Shown one piece after another: positions 29,678 to 37,015 of a DNA stretch of 37,015 bases (positions are counted from its first letter, which is position 1; the number at the start of each line of letters is the position of its first letter). The notes under the pieces were generated by a model, which saw only the letters and a list, made by a program, of their open reading frames with translations, searched no databases and was not told the origin of the DNA. Source of the DNA: a virus. The translations under genes were made by a program, and so were the position numbers. Location of the stretch: IMG/VR virus record IMGVR_UViG_3300030107_003286, positions 1 through 37,015 of that record. One strand, given 5' to 3'.

Positions 29678-31105
29678 ATGGCAAACTTTTGGGCAGGAGT
29701 AGGACAGGGCTTTTCAGGAGGCTTTGAAAAAGCTTGGGACGCTGCGGCAAGACGCAGGGAGCGCAGGGAAGACAGGGAGCAAGCGTTGAAAGACTTAGAA
29801 TCTCAAAGAGAATATGCCGAAGATGTATATGACAAAAGAGAAAGGGACAAGAGGGCTAAGGAAGGTGCGGCCGCTTCAGCGTCTTTGCTTATGCAAATGG
29901 AAAGAAACCCTGAAGCAAAGAAAAGACTTTTGGAAGAAGCAATAGAAGAGCGCGGCATAGGGCCAAGCCCTGAAGGAGTTGAGCAAACTGACTTTACCGG
30001 AGGAAGGATTCTCAGGGAAGAAGGAGACGTTATTGGGGCTTTGCGAGATATGAGTCTCGAAAAGAAAACTGCTTTATCTAAGCATCTTGAGCTTAAATCT
30101 GCGCTTTATGATGACAGGGTTAAAAAAGCAATAGAGTACGCAAGAGTATTAGGGAGACAAGACTCAATAAGCGGAGAGGAAAGTCCTTTGATAAAAAATA
30201 TGATGAGCGACTTTGAGGGAGACCCGATTGCTTTAAAAGCAATTAATGATGGTTATAATATTGGGGGGGCTGAAGATAAAGCAGAATTTGGGGAGAAACA
30301 GCGAGAGGCAGAAGAAAAAAATAAGTCTGCCATAAACATGTTAGAACCTATGGTTGGTATTTATAACAAGCAGAGAGAATCAGACCCATCTTTGCCCCCG
30401 CTTCCACCTGAAATGTTAAAAAACCCAGATTTGACTAAATCATTTTTAACTAAAAATATGAAGGGATTAAGGAGCTTAACTGACGCTGAGACTAAAATGA
30501 AAATTCTTAGTAATTACGAAAATAAACTGAGTTTAGCTAAAGTTAGATTGCAGGAAGCGATTAATGCGGGAGACAATGATCTTTCTGAAGAACAAAAAGA
30601 TGTTAATAATTCGCTTAACTCACTTAGGGTTACTGTAGCAACTCTTTTCTCTAAGGGTTGGGAGCTTGATGTGGACGAGGAAACGGGGGAAGTTATGGCT
30701 ATGAAGGTCGATCCAGAAACAGGAAAAAGAGGGAACTACTCAATAGGGTACACTACTGATTTGGCTGGAAAAGTTACTGCGTATCCTAAGATAAAAGAAG
30801 GACTGGGCGATGAAGAGTATTTAGATGCCATTAATGAAGCTAACAACCATATAAAACAATGGATAACGTATGGTGCACAATCTCCACAAAATCCTGATGG
30901 CTTTACCCCTCCAGCCAATAAAGCTTCTGAAGAAATACAAACAAAAGCATTAAGAAATAGAGAAAAAACAAAGCTCCTAAAAGAAAGGCAAGCTCTTATA
31001 GAGGCTAAAAAAAGAGGTGAACTTGTTGATGAAGAAATTGAGGCTGTAAATATACTCTTGGATTCTCTTGAAAAACGCTTTCCATCATTGCCACCTGAAG
31101 AATAA
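29678..31105 (+). CDS. internal virion protein (475 aa, coiled-coil)
   Basis: FWAGVGQGFSGGFEKAWDAA is a glycine-rich, possibly membrane-active start; then a very charged helix (RRRERREDREQALKDLESQR) and long helical regions throughout. AGGAG lies before the ATG. It lies between the 966-aa and 1628-aa genes, the usual place of the middle ejection protein. No domain recognised. Confidence 0.55.
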   Translation: MANFWAGVGQGFSGGFEKAWDAAARRRERREDREQALKDLESQREYAEDVYDKRERDKRAKEGAAASASLLMQMERNPEAKKRLLEEAIEERGIGPSPEGVEQTDFTGGRILREEGDVIGALRDMSLEKKTALSKHLELKSALYDDRVKKAIEYARVLGRQDSISGEESPLIKNMMSDFEGDPIALKAINDGYNIGGAEDKAEFGEKQREAEEKNKSAINMLEPMVGIYNKQRESDPSLPPLPPEMLKNPDLTKSFLTKNMKGLRSLTDAETKMKILSNYENKLSLAKVRLQEAINAGDNDLSEEQKDVNNSLNSLRVTVATLFSKGWELDVDEETGEVMAMKVDPETGKRGNYSIGYTTDLAGKVTAYPKIKEGLGDEEYLDAINEANNHIKQWITYGAQSPQNPDGFTPPANKASEEIQTKALRNREKTKLLKERQALIEAKKRGELVDEEIEAVNILLDSLEKRFPSLPPEE

Positions 31106-31107
31106 TA

Positions 31108-34100
31108 ATGCCTCCCCCTTTTAAAAAAGAAGAGCCAAAGCCAGCAGTACTGTCCAGTATTGACGACATACTTTCTAAGTATTACTTAGACAACCCTTCG
31201 CCATCAAAGAAAGGTGCTAAAGATCGCCGCTCTGTCAGGCTTCCGCTTGGGGCTAGTGAGACCGACAAAAATCTTTTAGAAATAGAAAGAAAAGCAGCTC
31301 AGGAAAAACAGGACAAGCTGGATAAGGAGCTAGGAATTGATAGGGTCAGAGATGAGGCTGGTGAACAAAGGTATCAGCGTAGGCTTTCAGCGAGAGAGCC
31401 ATACTCCCCTGACAGAGAACCTGTCGATCTTAAAGGGAAATCATTTAAAGATTCAAGAAGGGAGTTAAGGTCACAAAGAACATCTCCGAAAAGTGCTGAC
31501 AAAGGTGCTTTAATGGAGGCTATAAGAAGCGGTGAGATTTCTCTACCAAGCCATCCTAGCGACCCTGTTGACAGGGGGCTTGGCTATGCGATGTCTGGGT
31601 CAAAGCTTATAGGAGACATAGCTACCGGAGATATAGTTTTAGAACCAGCACTGGAAGCTGCTGGACTTGATGCAGAAACAGTTGAAAAAGCTGGTCGAGA
31701 AACTCGCGGCGGTATAGGGGCTGGGGCTGGGTTTGTTAAGGGTATGCAAGCAGGTAAGTATTTACCTTCGTGGGGGAAGATTGCTGCACCTTTATTTGGT
31801 GCTCTGGGAGGTAGGGTGATGGCAGACCTTACAAGCTCAGGGTACGAGCTTGATGACTCAGGGCTTCCTTACGCCAAACAACCAACTACCGCTTCTGAAG
31901 CTGTAGACACTATCTCTACTGCCGCAGGAACTAAATCCGTACTTAACACTTTAAAAAATGCACCAGCACTTCTTAGAATTGCAGCAGGAGGCACGGAAGC
32001 TGGGGCTTTAAATGAAGCAACACTTCAAGCTCACAGCCTGATTAAAGAAGGCAAGCCCTTACCATCTGATCTCAATTCTTTTTTTGACAGGAATAAAGAA
32101 GCTTTAGGTCTTGGAGGTATAGTTGGAAAGATTGCTGGATCAGCAAAGCCAGTTGAAAGGATAATGAGGTTTGATAAGGCAAAAGTAGAGGTGCTTGATT
32201 CCTTAAAAGAAAAGCTTGTAAAAGCTCAGGCTATGTCTAGGAGCAATAGAACTAAAGGAAAAAGAAACGCAGCTAAAAGGCTTGTTGAACAACTAAAAAA
32301 GGATATTCAAAACATAGAAAATAATCCTAAAATTTTAATTAATAATTCAGACCCCAAGATGATGCAAAGAACTCTTACCATTTTAAGGGGTAAGAGAGAG
32401 CTTGAAGATGCGGTTAAATCTAACCCTAAGCTAGATCAAAGAAAAGCGATTGAAGATCAGGTTCTTTACTTAAACTCTTTGCAAACAGGACAAGCAGAAG
32501 ATATGGCTTTGATCCTGTCTAAAGCAGCGAGAGAAACACCGTCAGGGAAAATCATAACAGAAGGGCAATCAATAGAAAGATTAGGTGATGGGTTTCTGGG
32601 AACTAATATTCAGAAATATATTTCTGATCCTATTTTTCAATGGGCAAAAAACAGAACCGACCCTCTAAGCAAAGGCATTAAAAAAACGTATGTGGCAGCT
32701 AGTAACTTAAATATGCCTATGCTTAATAGGTTGTATATGGGAACCGCAGACATACTAGAAAGAGGTGCTCAAAAATCTGGAGCTGGAGAAGATGGTGTTT
32801 TATTCCAACTAGCAAAAGGACTAAGGAAATCAGTTGACGATGGAAACTATCTTTCGGCTGACTATTTAATTCGGTTTACTAGGAAAGCTGAAGGGATGGG
32901 GTACGGGGGTTACAGGCATAGAAATGCTTCCAAAAAAGCAAATGAAGAATTTTCTGAGTTTATGAAGCTTAGGCACTCCCCTTATGGCGGGATCAGGGGA
33001 GAGTCAGGTCAGTCGATAAAGACTATAAGGGATCAAATAGGAAGATCAAAAGGGCTAACAGAGCTAGAGGGTGGGCAACCTTCTTTTCTGCACGAAGGAT
33101 TAGTGGAGGAAAGCCTAAGAGTAGACAGGGCTAAAAAGTATTATGACAAAATGAGTCCTATGGGGAAGGCTTTAGTTGACGGATGGAATGATGCGTCAAG
33201 CAGGGCTGGGAATAAAATGTCTTCACTTGGGGTGCTTGTAAAAGATAAAAACAAGAAGGTTAGGCTGGCAAGGAAACACTCTAGCTACTGGCCTAGAAGG
33301 TTAAAGCAAGAGTTTGAAGAGCTTATTGACAATGATTTTAAGAATTACGATAAGCTGGGAGAAGAGTCTCCTGAAGTTAAAAAAATCCTTAAAGTTTTTA
33401 ATGCAAAAGATAAAGCCGAGCTAAAGGAAAAGCTTGGCGGCTATATTGGTTTTAAGCAATCACTTAAAGAAGTATCTGATGATCCCGCTAGTTTTTACAA
33501 CCACCTAGAAAGAGCAAGAGAAATGCCGGATATGCCAGCAGACGCTTTAGATTTTAGCGTAGATATGGGTGCTTCTTACTTAGACAACTCAGCAAGAAGC
33601 TTGGCTCAAATAGAACACTTTGGGGGCCAGAGCTTTACTAAAGGAGGCGGGGCAAATCCTAATTTTTTATTCAACATTGCTGACGAGATCGGGGATGAAT
33701 ATACGAAAGAATACATTAAAAATCTTAAAGGAGCTATCTTTTCACCCAACTCCGACAGAGTTTGGACTGCTATTAACAAGACTACAACTGGTGCTTTGAT
33801 AGCAAACCCTTTAACGGCATTAAAAAATTTAACCGGATCATTTAAGACTTGGACAATCACGGGAACTTCCCCTATGGCTGAGTCTGCATTAAAGCAGCTC
33901 GGCAAAACCATAAATGAGATAGGGTCAAAAATTAAAGGGGTGAAAGGAGACCCTCAACTAGCGGAAAGAATTGGAGCAACGGGCGGCGATATCGGGAGGA
34001 TAACAGCTTTGGTTGACAATCAATCCCTTGGTGGGGCAACAAGAACAAGAGGGGATAATGTTATCGGGGCAGCACTCAGGGTAACAGGGTTTTCCGGTGC

Positions 34101-35994
34101 TGAAGATTTTTTAAGAAAACAGGGTACTATTGCCGCAGATTTAGCCAGAAGGGAGTGGATGGATATATTTGATGCCAGCCCTAATGCGAATAAAATTGTA
34201 GAAACTGTAAACAAACTGCACGCCAGCCCTAAAGATAAAGCTCTGTTAAAAGAATTAAAATCCTTAATAGAGGAAAGTGGAGACGCTAACGTAATTAAGA
34301 ATAACGCAAACCTAGCTTCTGCTGCTAGGTTTGCTGCTAGGCAAAACATAGACTTATCAAAAGTTGCGTCTGAAAGATTTTCAAATATCTTAGGAAAGAA
34401 GACGGCTGTCCCTCTTGATCCTGATAGCCAACCTGAAACAAGAAGACTTTTACAGAGTTGGACAAAGGAAACTCAAGGAGGGTACAAGATAGACCAGCTT
34501 CCCTTGTTTATGCAGAACGATAAATGGAAAACAGTTTTTAAGTTTCAAAACTGGGGTATGCAAATGCAAAGACACCTTCATAAAAACATAATCGGTGAAG
34601 CAGAGAATGGAAACTACAAGCCCCTTCTTAAATGGTTTGCAGCGACCCAGTTGGCTGGCGAGTCGGTAGGTCAATTTCTTGAGGCATATGGAAGAGACAG
34701 AGAAGACGCAAGCTACGGTGAGATAGCAAAAGCTTTTGAAACAGACGAAGGAAAAGGTTTGCTGATGATAGTAAACAGAATGATAAACAACGCTGCCCTT
34801 GGAGGGCAATGGGATTTGCTTGCAGGTTATATAGGAGGCAACGCTTTGAGGTATCAAAAAACAGGAAGCTTAGATACACTAACAGTTCCTGCTGCACAGG
34901 TTATTGACAACGCTATCCAGACAGCATTTTCATTAATGGAAACAGGACTTTCCGAAAGAACCAAAACTGATGCGTCTAGGACTATAAGCGCACTCAACAG
35001 GGGTCGGCAGCTTTACAGAGAGGCTACAGGTTATAAGCCTCAAGAGTATGATACGGCAAAGAGAAAGCTTAACAGGTTTGTCAAAGAAAGGTTCTTAAAA
35101 GAAAGTCAATACGCCTTGAGGGAGAGCTTAAACTTAGAAAAGCCACAACTTAAAGGTAAGTTTTCGCCTACGCTATCTGCGGTAATGAAGGCAGATATTA
35201 TTTCAAAAATACAATCAGGCGAAACTGAGGAAGCGAACAGGATAGCTGACGAGTTTGTTAAGAAGCAGATCGAAGACAGGACTTACTTCCGCAAAGGTGA
35301 TGAGAAGTTAATAAGGGATGCGCTGGGGTACACAATTAAGAGGGCAAGACCATTAAAGGTTGGGAACTCAACATCTGAAGAGGCCATAGGAGCTTTGAAA
35401 GCTTTTATGAAAGAAAGCAATTACGATGACGAAGAGAATATTATCAGGCTTGATGATGACTATATGAACTCCGCTTACAAGTCTGGATTGCTTGAGGAAC
35501 CAGCAGCAGAGACATCGGTGCAAAAAGCTTTAAGGGAGTCTAGTAAGGGTAAGTATAACCCAGTGAAAGCAAAGGCAGAGGCAAGGAAGTTTGTTAAGGA
35601 GAATGAACCCTTAATGGGGCAAAGAGATAGAGGAGCTAGTGCTTTGGCTGTAAAAGCATTGGATATGTTTGAGATCAAAGAACCAAGCAGCAAGCTGTCA
35701 AAAAGAGAGAACGCCGAAAGAAGAAGGTACTACGAAAGTGTTATCAAAGAGGTTAAAAGAATCTCTGACATTAAAGATAAGGAAAAGAGAATGCTGGAAT
35801 ACAGTTTGCCGGATGACTTTAAATCTATATCTAATAGCTGGGTAAAGGCTGAGTATCTTGACAATCATTTTGATGCAGTGGGCGTGCCCAAAGGCTACAA
35901 TGAGAGACGGAATTTAATTGATAAAATGGTTTCTTCTGGGGTCATATCAAGGCCGGATGGGCAAGCTTTTGAGGAGTACATTCGTACAGAGTAA
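31108..35994 (+). CDS. giant internal virion (ejection) protein, 1628 aa
   Basis: A basic N-terminus (MPPPFKKEEPKP) is followed by glycine-rich hydrophobic stretches (TRGGIGAGAGFVKGMQAGKY, IAAPLFGALGGRVMADL) and then helical regions. ANPLTALKNLTGSFKTWTIT and VFKFQNWGMQMQRHLHK with WFAATQLAGE resemble the large polyvalent-type domains found in giant phage internal proteins. I see no lytic transglycosylase motif. The size matches T7 gp16-class ejection proteins, which form a channel across the host envelope. Operator site 12 lies 39 bp inside the gene. Confidence 0.6.
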   Translation: MPPPFKKEEPKPAVLSSIDDILSKYYLDNPSPSKKGAKDRRSVRLPLGASETDKNLLEIERKAAQEKQDKLDKELGIDRVRDEAGEQRYQRRLSAREPYSPDREPVDLKGKSFKDSRRELRSQRTSPKSADKGALMEAIRSGEISLPSHPSDPVDRGLGYAMSGSKLIGDIATGDIVLEPALEAAGLDAETVEKAGRETRGGIGAGAGFVKGMQAGKYLPSWGKIAAPLFGALGGRVMADLTSSGYELDDSGLPYAKQPTTASEAVDTISTAAGTKSVLNTLKNAPALLRIAAGGTEAGALNEATLQAHSLIKEGKPLPSDLNSFFDRNKEALGLGGIVGKIAGSAKPVERIMRFDKAKVEVLDSLKEKLVKAQAMSRSNRTKGKRNAAKRLVEQLKKDIQNIENNPKILINNSDPKMMQRTLTILRGKRELEDAVKSNPKLDQRKAIEDQVLYLNSLQTGQAEDMALILSKAARETPSGKIITEGQSIERLGDGFLGTNIQKYISDPIFQWAKNRTDPLSKGIKKTYVAASNLNMPMLNRLYMGTADILERGAQKSGAGEDGVLFQLAKGLRKSVDDGNYLSADYLIRFTRKAEGMGYGGYRHRNASKKANEEFSEFMKLRHSPYGGIRGESGQSIKTIRDQIGRSKGLTELEGGQPSFLHEGLVEESLRVDRAKKYYDKMSPMGKALVDGWNDASSRAGNKMSSLGVLVKDKNKKVRLARKHSSYWPRRLKQEFEELIDNDFKNYDKLGEESPEVKKILKVFNAKDKAELKEKLGGYIGFKQSLKEVSDDPASFYNHLERAREMPDMPADALDFSVDMGASYLDNSARSLAQIEHFGGQSFTKGGGANPNFLFNIADEIGDEYTKEYIKNLKGAIFSPNSDRVWTAINKTTTGALIANPLTALKNLTGSFKTWTITGTSPMAESALKQLGKTINEIGSKIKGVKGDPQLAERIGATGGDIGRITALVDNQSLGGATRTRGDNVIGAALRVTGFSGAEDFLRKQGTIAADLARREWMDIFDASPNANKIVETVNKLHASPKDKALLKELKSLIEESGDANVIKNNANLASAARFAARQNIDLSKVASERFSNILGKKTAVPLDPDSQPETRRLLQSWTKETQGGYKIDQLPLFMQNDKWKTVFKFQNWGMQMQRHLHKNIIGEAENGNYKPLLKWFAATQLAGESVGQFLEAYGRDREDASYGEIAKAFETDEGKGLLMIVNRMINNAALGGQWDLLAGYIGGNALRYQKTGSLDTLTVPAAQVIDNAIQTAFSLMETGLSERTKTDASRTISALNRGRQLYREATGYKPQEYDTAKRKLNRFVKERFLKESQYALRESLNLEKPQLKGKFSPTLSAVMKADIISKIQSGETEEANRIADEFVKKQIEDRTYFRKGDEKLIRDALGYTIKRARPLKVGNSTSEEAIGALKAFMKESNYDDEENIIRLDDDYMNSAYKSGLLEEPAAETSVQKALRESSKGKYNPVKAKAEARKFVKENEPLMGQRDRGASALAVKALDMFEIKEPSSKLSKRENAERRRYYESVIKEVKRISDIKDKEKRMLEYSLPDDFKSISNSWVKAEYLDNHFDAVGVPKGYNERRNLIDKMVSSGVISRPDGQAFEEYIRTE
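31146..31161. promoter_or_regulatory. dispersed palindromic operator, site 12
   Basis: AGTACTGTCCAGTATT with exact core, in codons AVLSSID near the start of the 1628-aa gene. Confidence 0.6.
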
Positions 35995-36008
35995 AGTGAA
36001 AAAAGTGG

Positions 36009-36449
36009 ATGGGAAAGAGCAACAGGAGGACAGGAAGCGTTGCGGAGCTTGCTGTGTCTGCCAAGCTTGTGTCTTTAGGCTATGAGGTAAGCTTCCCTTT
36101 CGGGGGAGAAGCACCTTACGATATAGTAGCTTGCAAGGACGGGAGGCTTGTTAGGATACAGGTTAAGTCTGCAACTATTTCCAAGTATGGAAGTTACCGC
36201 TGCACGTTAACGCACGGCAGAGCTTCTAAAGCAAAGTACACCTCTGAAGAGTGTGATGTCGTGGTGTTGTTTGTGCCTTACTCTCAGGATTACACTGACA
36301 TTTCAGAGGATGGGTTTTATATTATACCTATTAAAGAGTTGATGAAGATTAATCGCTTTCACGCGATACTGTTTCCTTCAGGAAGAGGAAGGGGTAACAT
36401 TAAGATATGCAAATGGGAGGAGTTTAGAGATGGCTGGGAAAACATTTAA
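36009..36449 (+). CDS. PD-(D/E)XK endonuclease of the group I intron-associated type
   Basis: 146 aa. GSVAELAVSAKLVSLGYEVS with E13, then APYDIVACKDG with D38 and RLVRIQVKSA with Q51-x-K53, is the PDDEXK_5/I-Ssp6803I pattern in which Gln replaces the usual acidic residue. Such enzymes are homing endonucleases or free-standing derivatives. I found no intron or interrupted late gene here, so it is probably free-standing, perhaps mobile. It overlaps the following 91-aa gene by 20 nt. Confidence 0.75.
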   Translation: MGKSNRRTGSVAELAVSAKLVSLGYEVSFPFGGEAPYDIVACKDGRLVRIQVKSATISKYGSYRCTLTHGRASKAKYTSEECDVVVLFVPYSQDYTDISEDGFYIIPIKELMKINRFHAILFPSGRGRGNIKICKWEEFRDGWENI

Positions 36450-36705
36450 GAAAAGGTTCCCAAAGAGTTGGGTTGGGAAGATGGTTGAAGTCGAGTGGCT
36501 TGACCCCGCTGGTTATGTGCAGTCAGAGTTATCACGGGTAAAGCCCTGTCTGTGCATAACCAACGGTATTCTTAAGTCAATCAGGAAGGACTACATTATA
36601 GTATGCTCCGGTCATTATCCTGATGACGAAAAAGACCCCATCGTTGACGCTACTGCGATAACGAAGGGGTGTGTTATGAAGATTACTTTAGTGCAGCAGA
36701 AGTGA
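36430..36705 (+). CDS. hypothetical 91-aa protein
   Basis: KRFPKSWVGKMVEVEWLDPA, then LCITNGILKSIRKDYIIVCS and a strand-rich end (AITKGCVMKITLVQQ) suggest a small beta-barrel. It is the last rightward gene; its end overlaps the end of the convergent minus-strand gene by 23 nt. No family recognised. Confidence 0.6.
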   Translation: MAGKTFKKRFPKSWVGKMVEVEWLDPAGYVQSELSRVKPCLCITNGILKSIRKDYIIVCSGHYPDDEKDPIVDATAITKGCVMKITLVQQK

Positions 36706-36910
36706 GCAGGACTAAGGCTTTACCTCTCTTCCTGCCTAACTCAGCATATTCCTTCCTAGCATTCTCATCGTCCCAAACATAATCACCACCAGCTACTTCA
36801 CTACGATGCCACACTAGCTTCTTTCGTCTTTCGTCTATGGCATCTATGACCTGCTTGAGTTCCCATATTGAGTAGGGTTTCTTTACCGGACGTTCCTCAT
36901 CAAAAAGCAT
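36683..36910 (-). CDS. hypothetical 75-aa protein
   Basis: Start chosen as ATG 36910 (MLFDEERPVKKPYSIWELKQ) with GAGGA eight bases upstream; this overlaps the end of the DnaA-like gene. Helical, with WHRSEVAGGDYVWDDENARK in the middle. A TTG five codons upstream is less likely. It follows the DnaA-like gene in the same transcript. No family recognised. Confidence 0.6.
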   Translation of the reverse strand: MLFDEERPVKKPYSIWELKQVIDAIDERRKKLVWHRSEVAGGDYVWDDENARKEYAELGRKRGKALVLLTSAALK

Positions 36911-37015
36911 TTTCAAGTTCCTCAATCTTACGTTTCATCTTTACCTTAGTGTACTTCTTGTAGAAATCCTTATAATGCTTGAGGGCTTTACGGACGCAGG
37001 GTGCGTACCCGTTCC
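36900..37015 (-). CDS. C-terminal end of the DnaA domain IV-like gene (continues from position 1)
   Basis: The frame enters from the right edge as NGYAPCVRKALKHYKDFYKK then YTKVKMKRKIEELENAF and stops with TGA at 36902-36900. The other two frames stop at once. Joined to the frame leaving at position 1 it gives one uninterrupted protein, whether or not the shared six bases CGTTCC at both ends are counted once. The tail is basic and helical and would extend the DnaA-like domain. Confidence 0.65.
   Translation of the reverse strand, partial: NGYAPCVRKALKHYKDFYKKYTKVKMKRKIEELENAF

Noticed and set aside
348-31161. Dispersed palindromes as LexA (SOS) boxes of the host
   Set aside because: The motif does not match the known CTGT-N8-ACAG, GTTC-N7-GTTC or TGTTC-N4-GAACA forms. 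A host LexA of unknown specificity cannot be fully excluded.
31108-35994. Lytic transglycosylase domain in the 1628-aa internal protein
   Set aside because: I could not find a catalytic Glu in the usual SLT context followed by its downstream motifs, so no enzymatic role is claimed.
1-37015. CRISPR array, tRNA genes, insertion sequences, integrase and attachment sites
   Set aside because: No regularly spaced direct repeats, cloverleaf-like segments, transposase or recombinase motifs were seen by eye. The dispersed palindromes are irregularly spaced and not CRISPR repeats.

Overview
The window reads as an essentially complete genome of a small tailed double-stranded DNA phage of podovirus-like architecture (about 37 kb). 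The evidence is a full head-assembly and packaging set, no recognisable tape measure, sheath or long-tail genes, very large internal virion proteins and a holin/spanin lysis cassette. A probable o-spanin lipoprotein and a SleB-like hydrolase with a signal peptide point to a Gram-negative host; the host genus cannot be read from the sequence. No integrase, RNA polymerase, DNA polymerase, primase or replicative helicase was recognised. The two window ends carry the two halves of one minus-strand gene in a compatible frame, so the molecule is probably circular or circularly permuted and was opened arbitrarily inside that gene. Layout: (1) 1-10755, all minus strand, is a tightly packed early/middle arm of mostly small genes. 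It holds a DnaA domain IV-like protein, a Cas4/RecB-type nuclease divided into two genes about 1.9 kb apart, further PD-(D/E)XK enzymes, an ERF single-strand annealing protein, a ribbon-helix-helix (RHH) regulator, an exported cell-wall hydrolase and an ArdC antirestriction protein. Typical ribosome sites are AAAGGA-like and many genes overlap by ATGA or TAATG. (2) 10756-11431 is a gene-free divergent region with a perfect DnaA box, iteron-like repeats and a G-quadruplex-type G-rich tract; it is the best origin candidate. (3) 11432-36705, all plus strand, is the late arm: small and large terminase, portal, scaffold, N4-gp56-type capsid, S74 tail fibre, holin and spanin genes, tail tube genes, and three internal (ejection) proteins of 966, 475 and 1628 aa, ending with an intron-endonuclease-type PD-(D/E)XK gene. 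(4) 36683-37015 returns to the minus strand and joins the left end. The most striking non-genic signal is a dispersed 16-bp palindrome, AGTACTGNNCAGTACT. Its 10-base core TACTGNNCAGTA occurs exactly 11 times, plus one near-match, where about 0.04 exact copies are expected by chance in 37 kb. Sites lie upstream of the DnaA-like and RHH genes, flank a good sigma70-type promoter before the cell-wall hydrolase, sit at the divergent origin region, touch the terL start codon and also lie inside late genes. I infer a phage-encoded regulator, most simply the RHH protein, with genome-wide operators comparable in concept to the stoperators of L5-like mycobacteriophages. Other notable points are the split nuclease, a structured intergenic RNA element containing an anti-Shine-Dalgarno-like sequence, and tail-fibre repeats conserved as protein but strongly diverged at synonymous sites.
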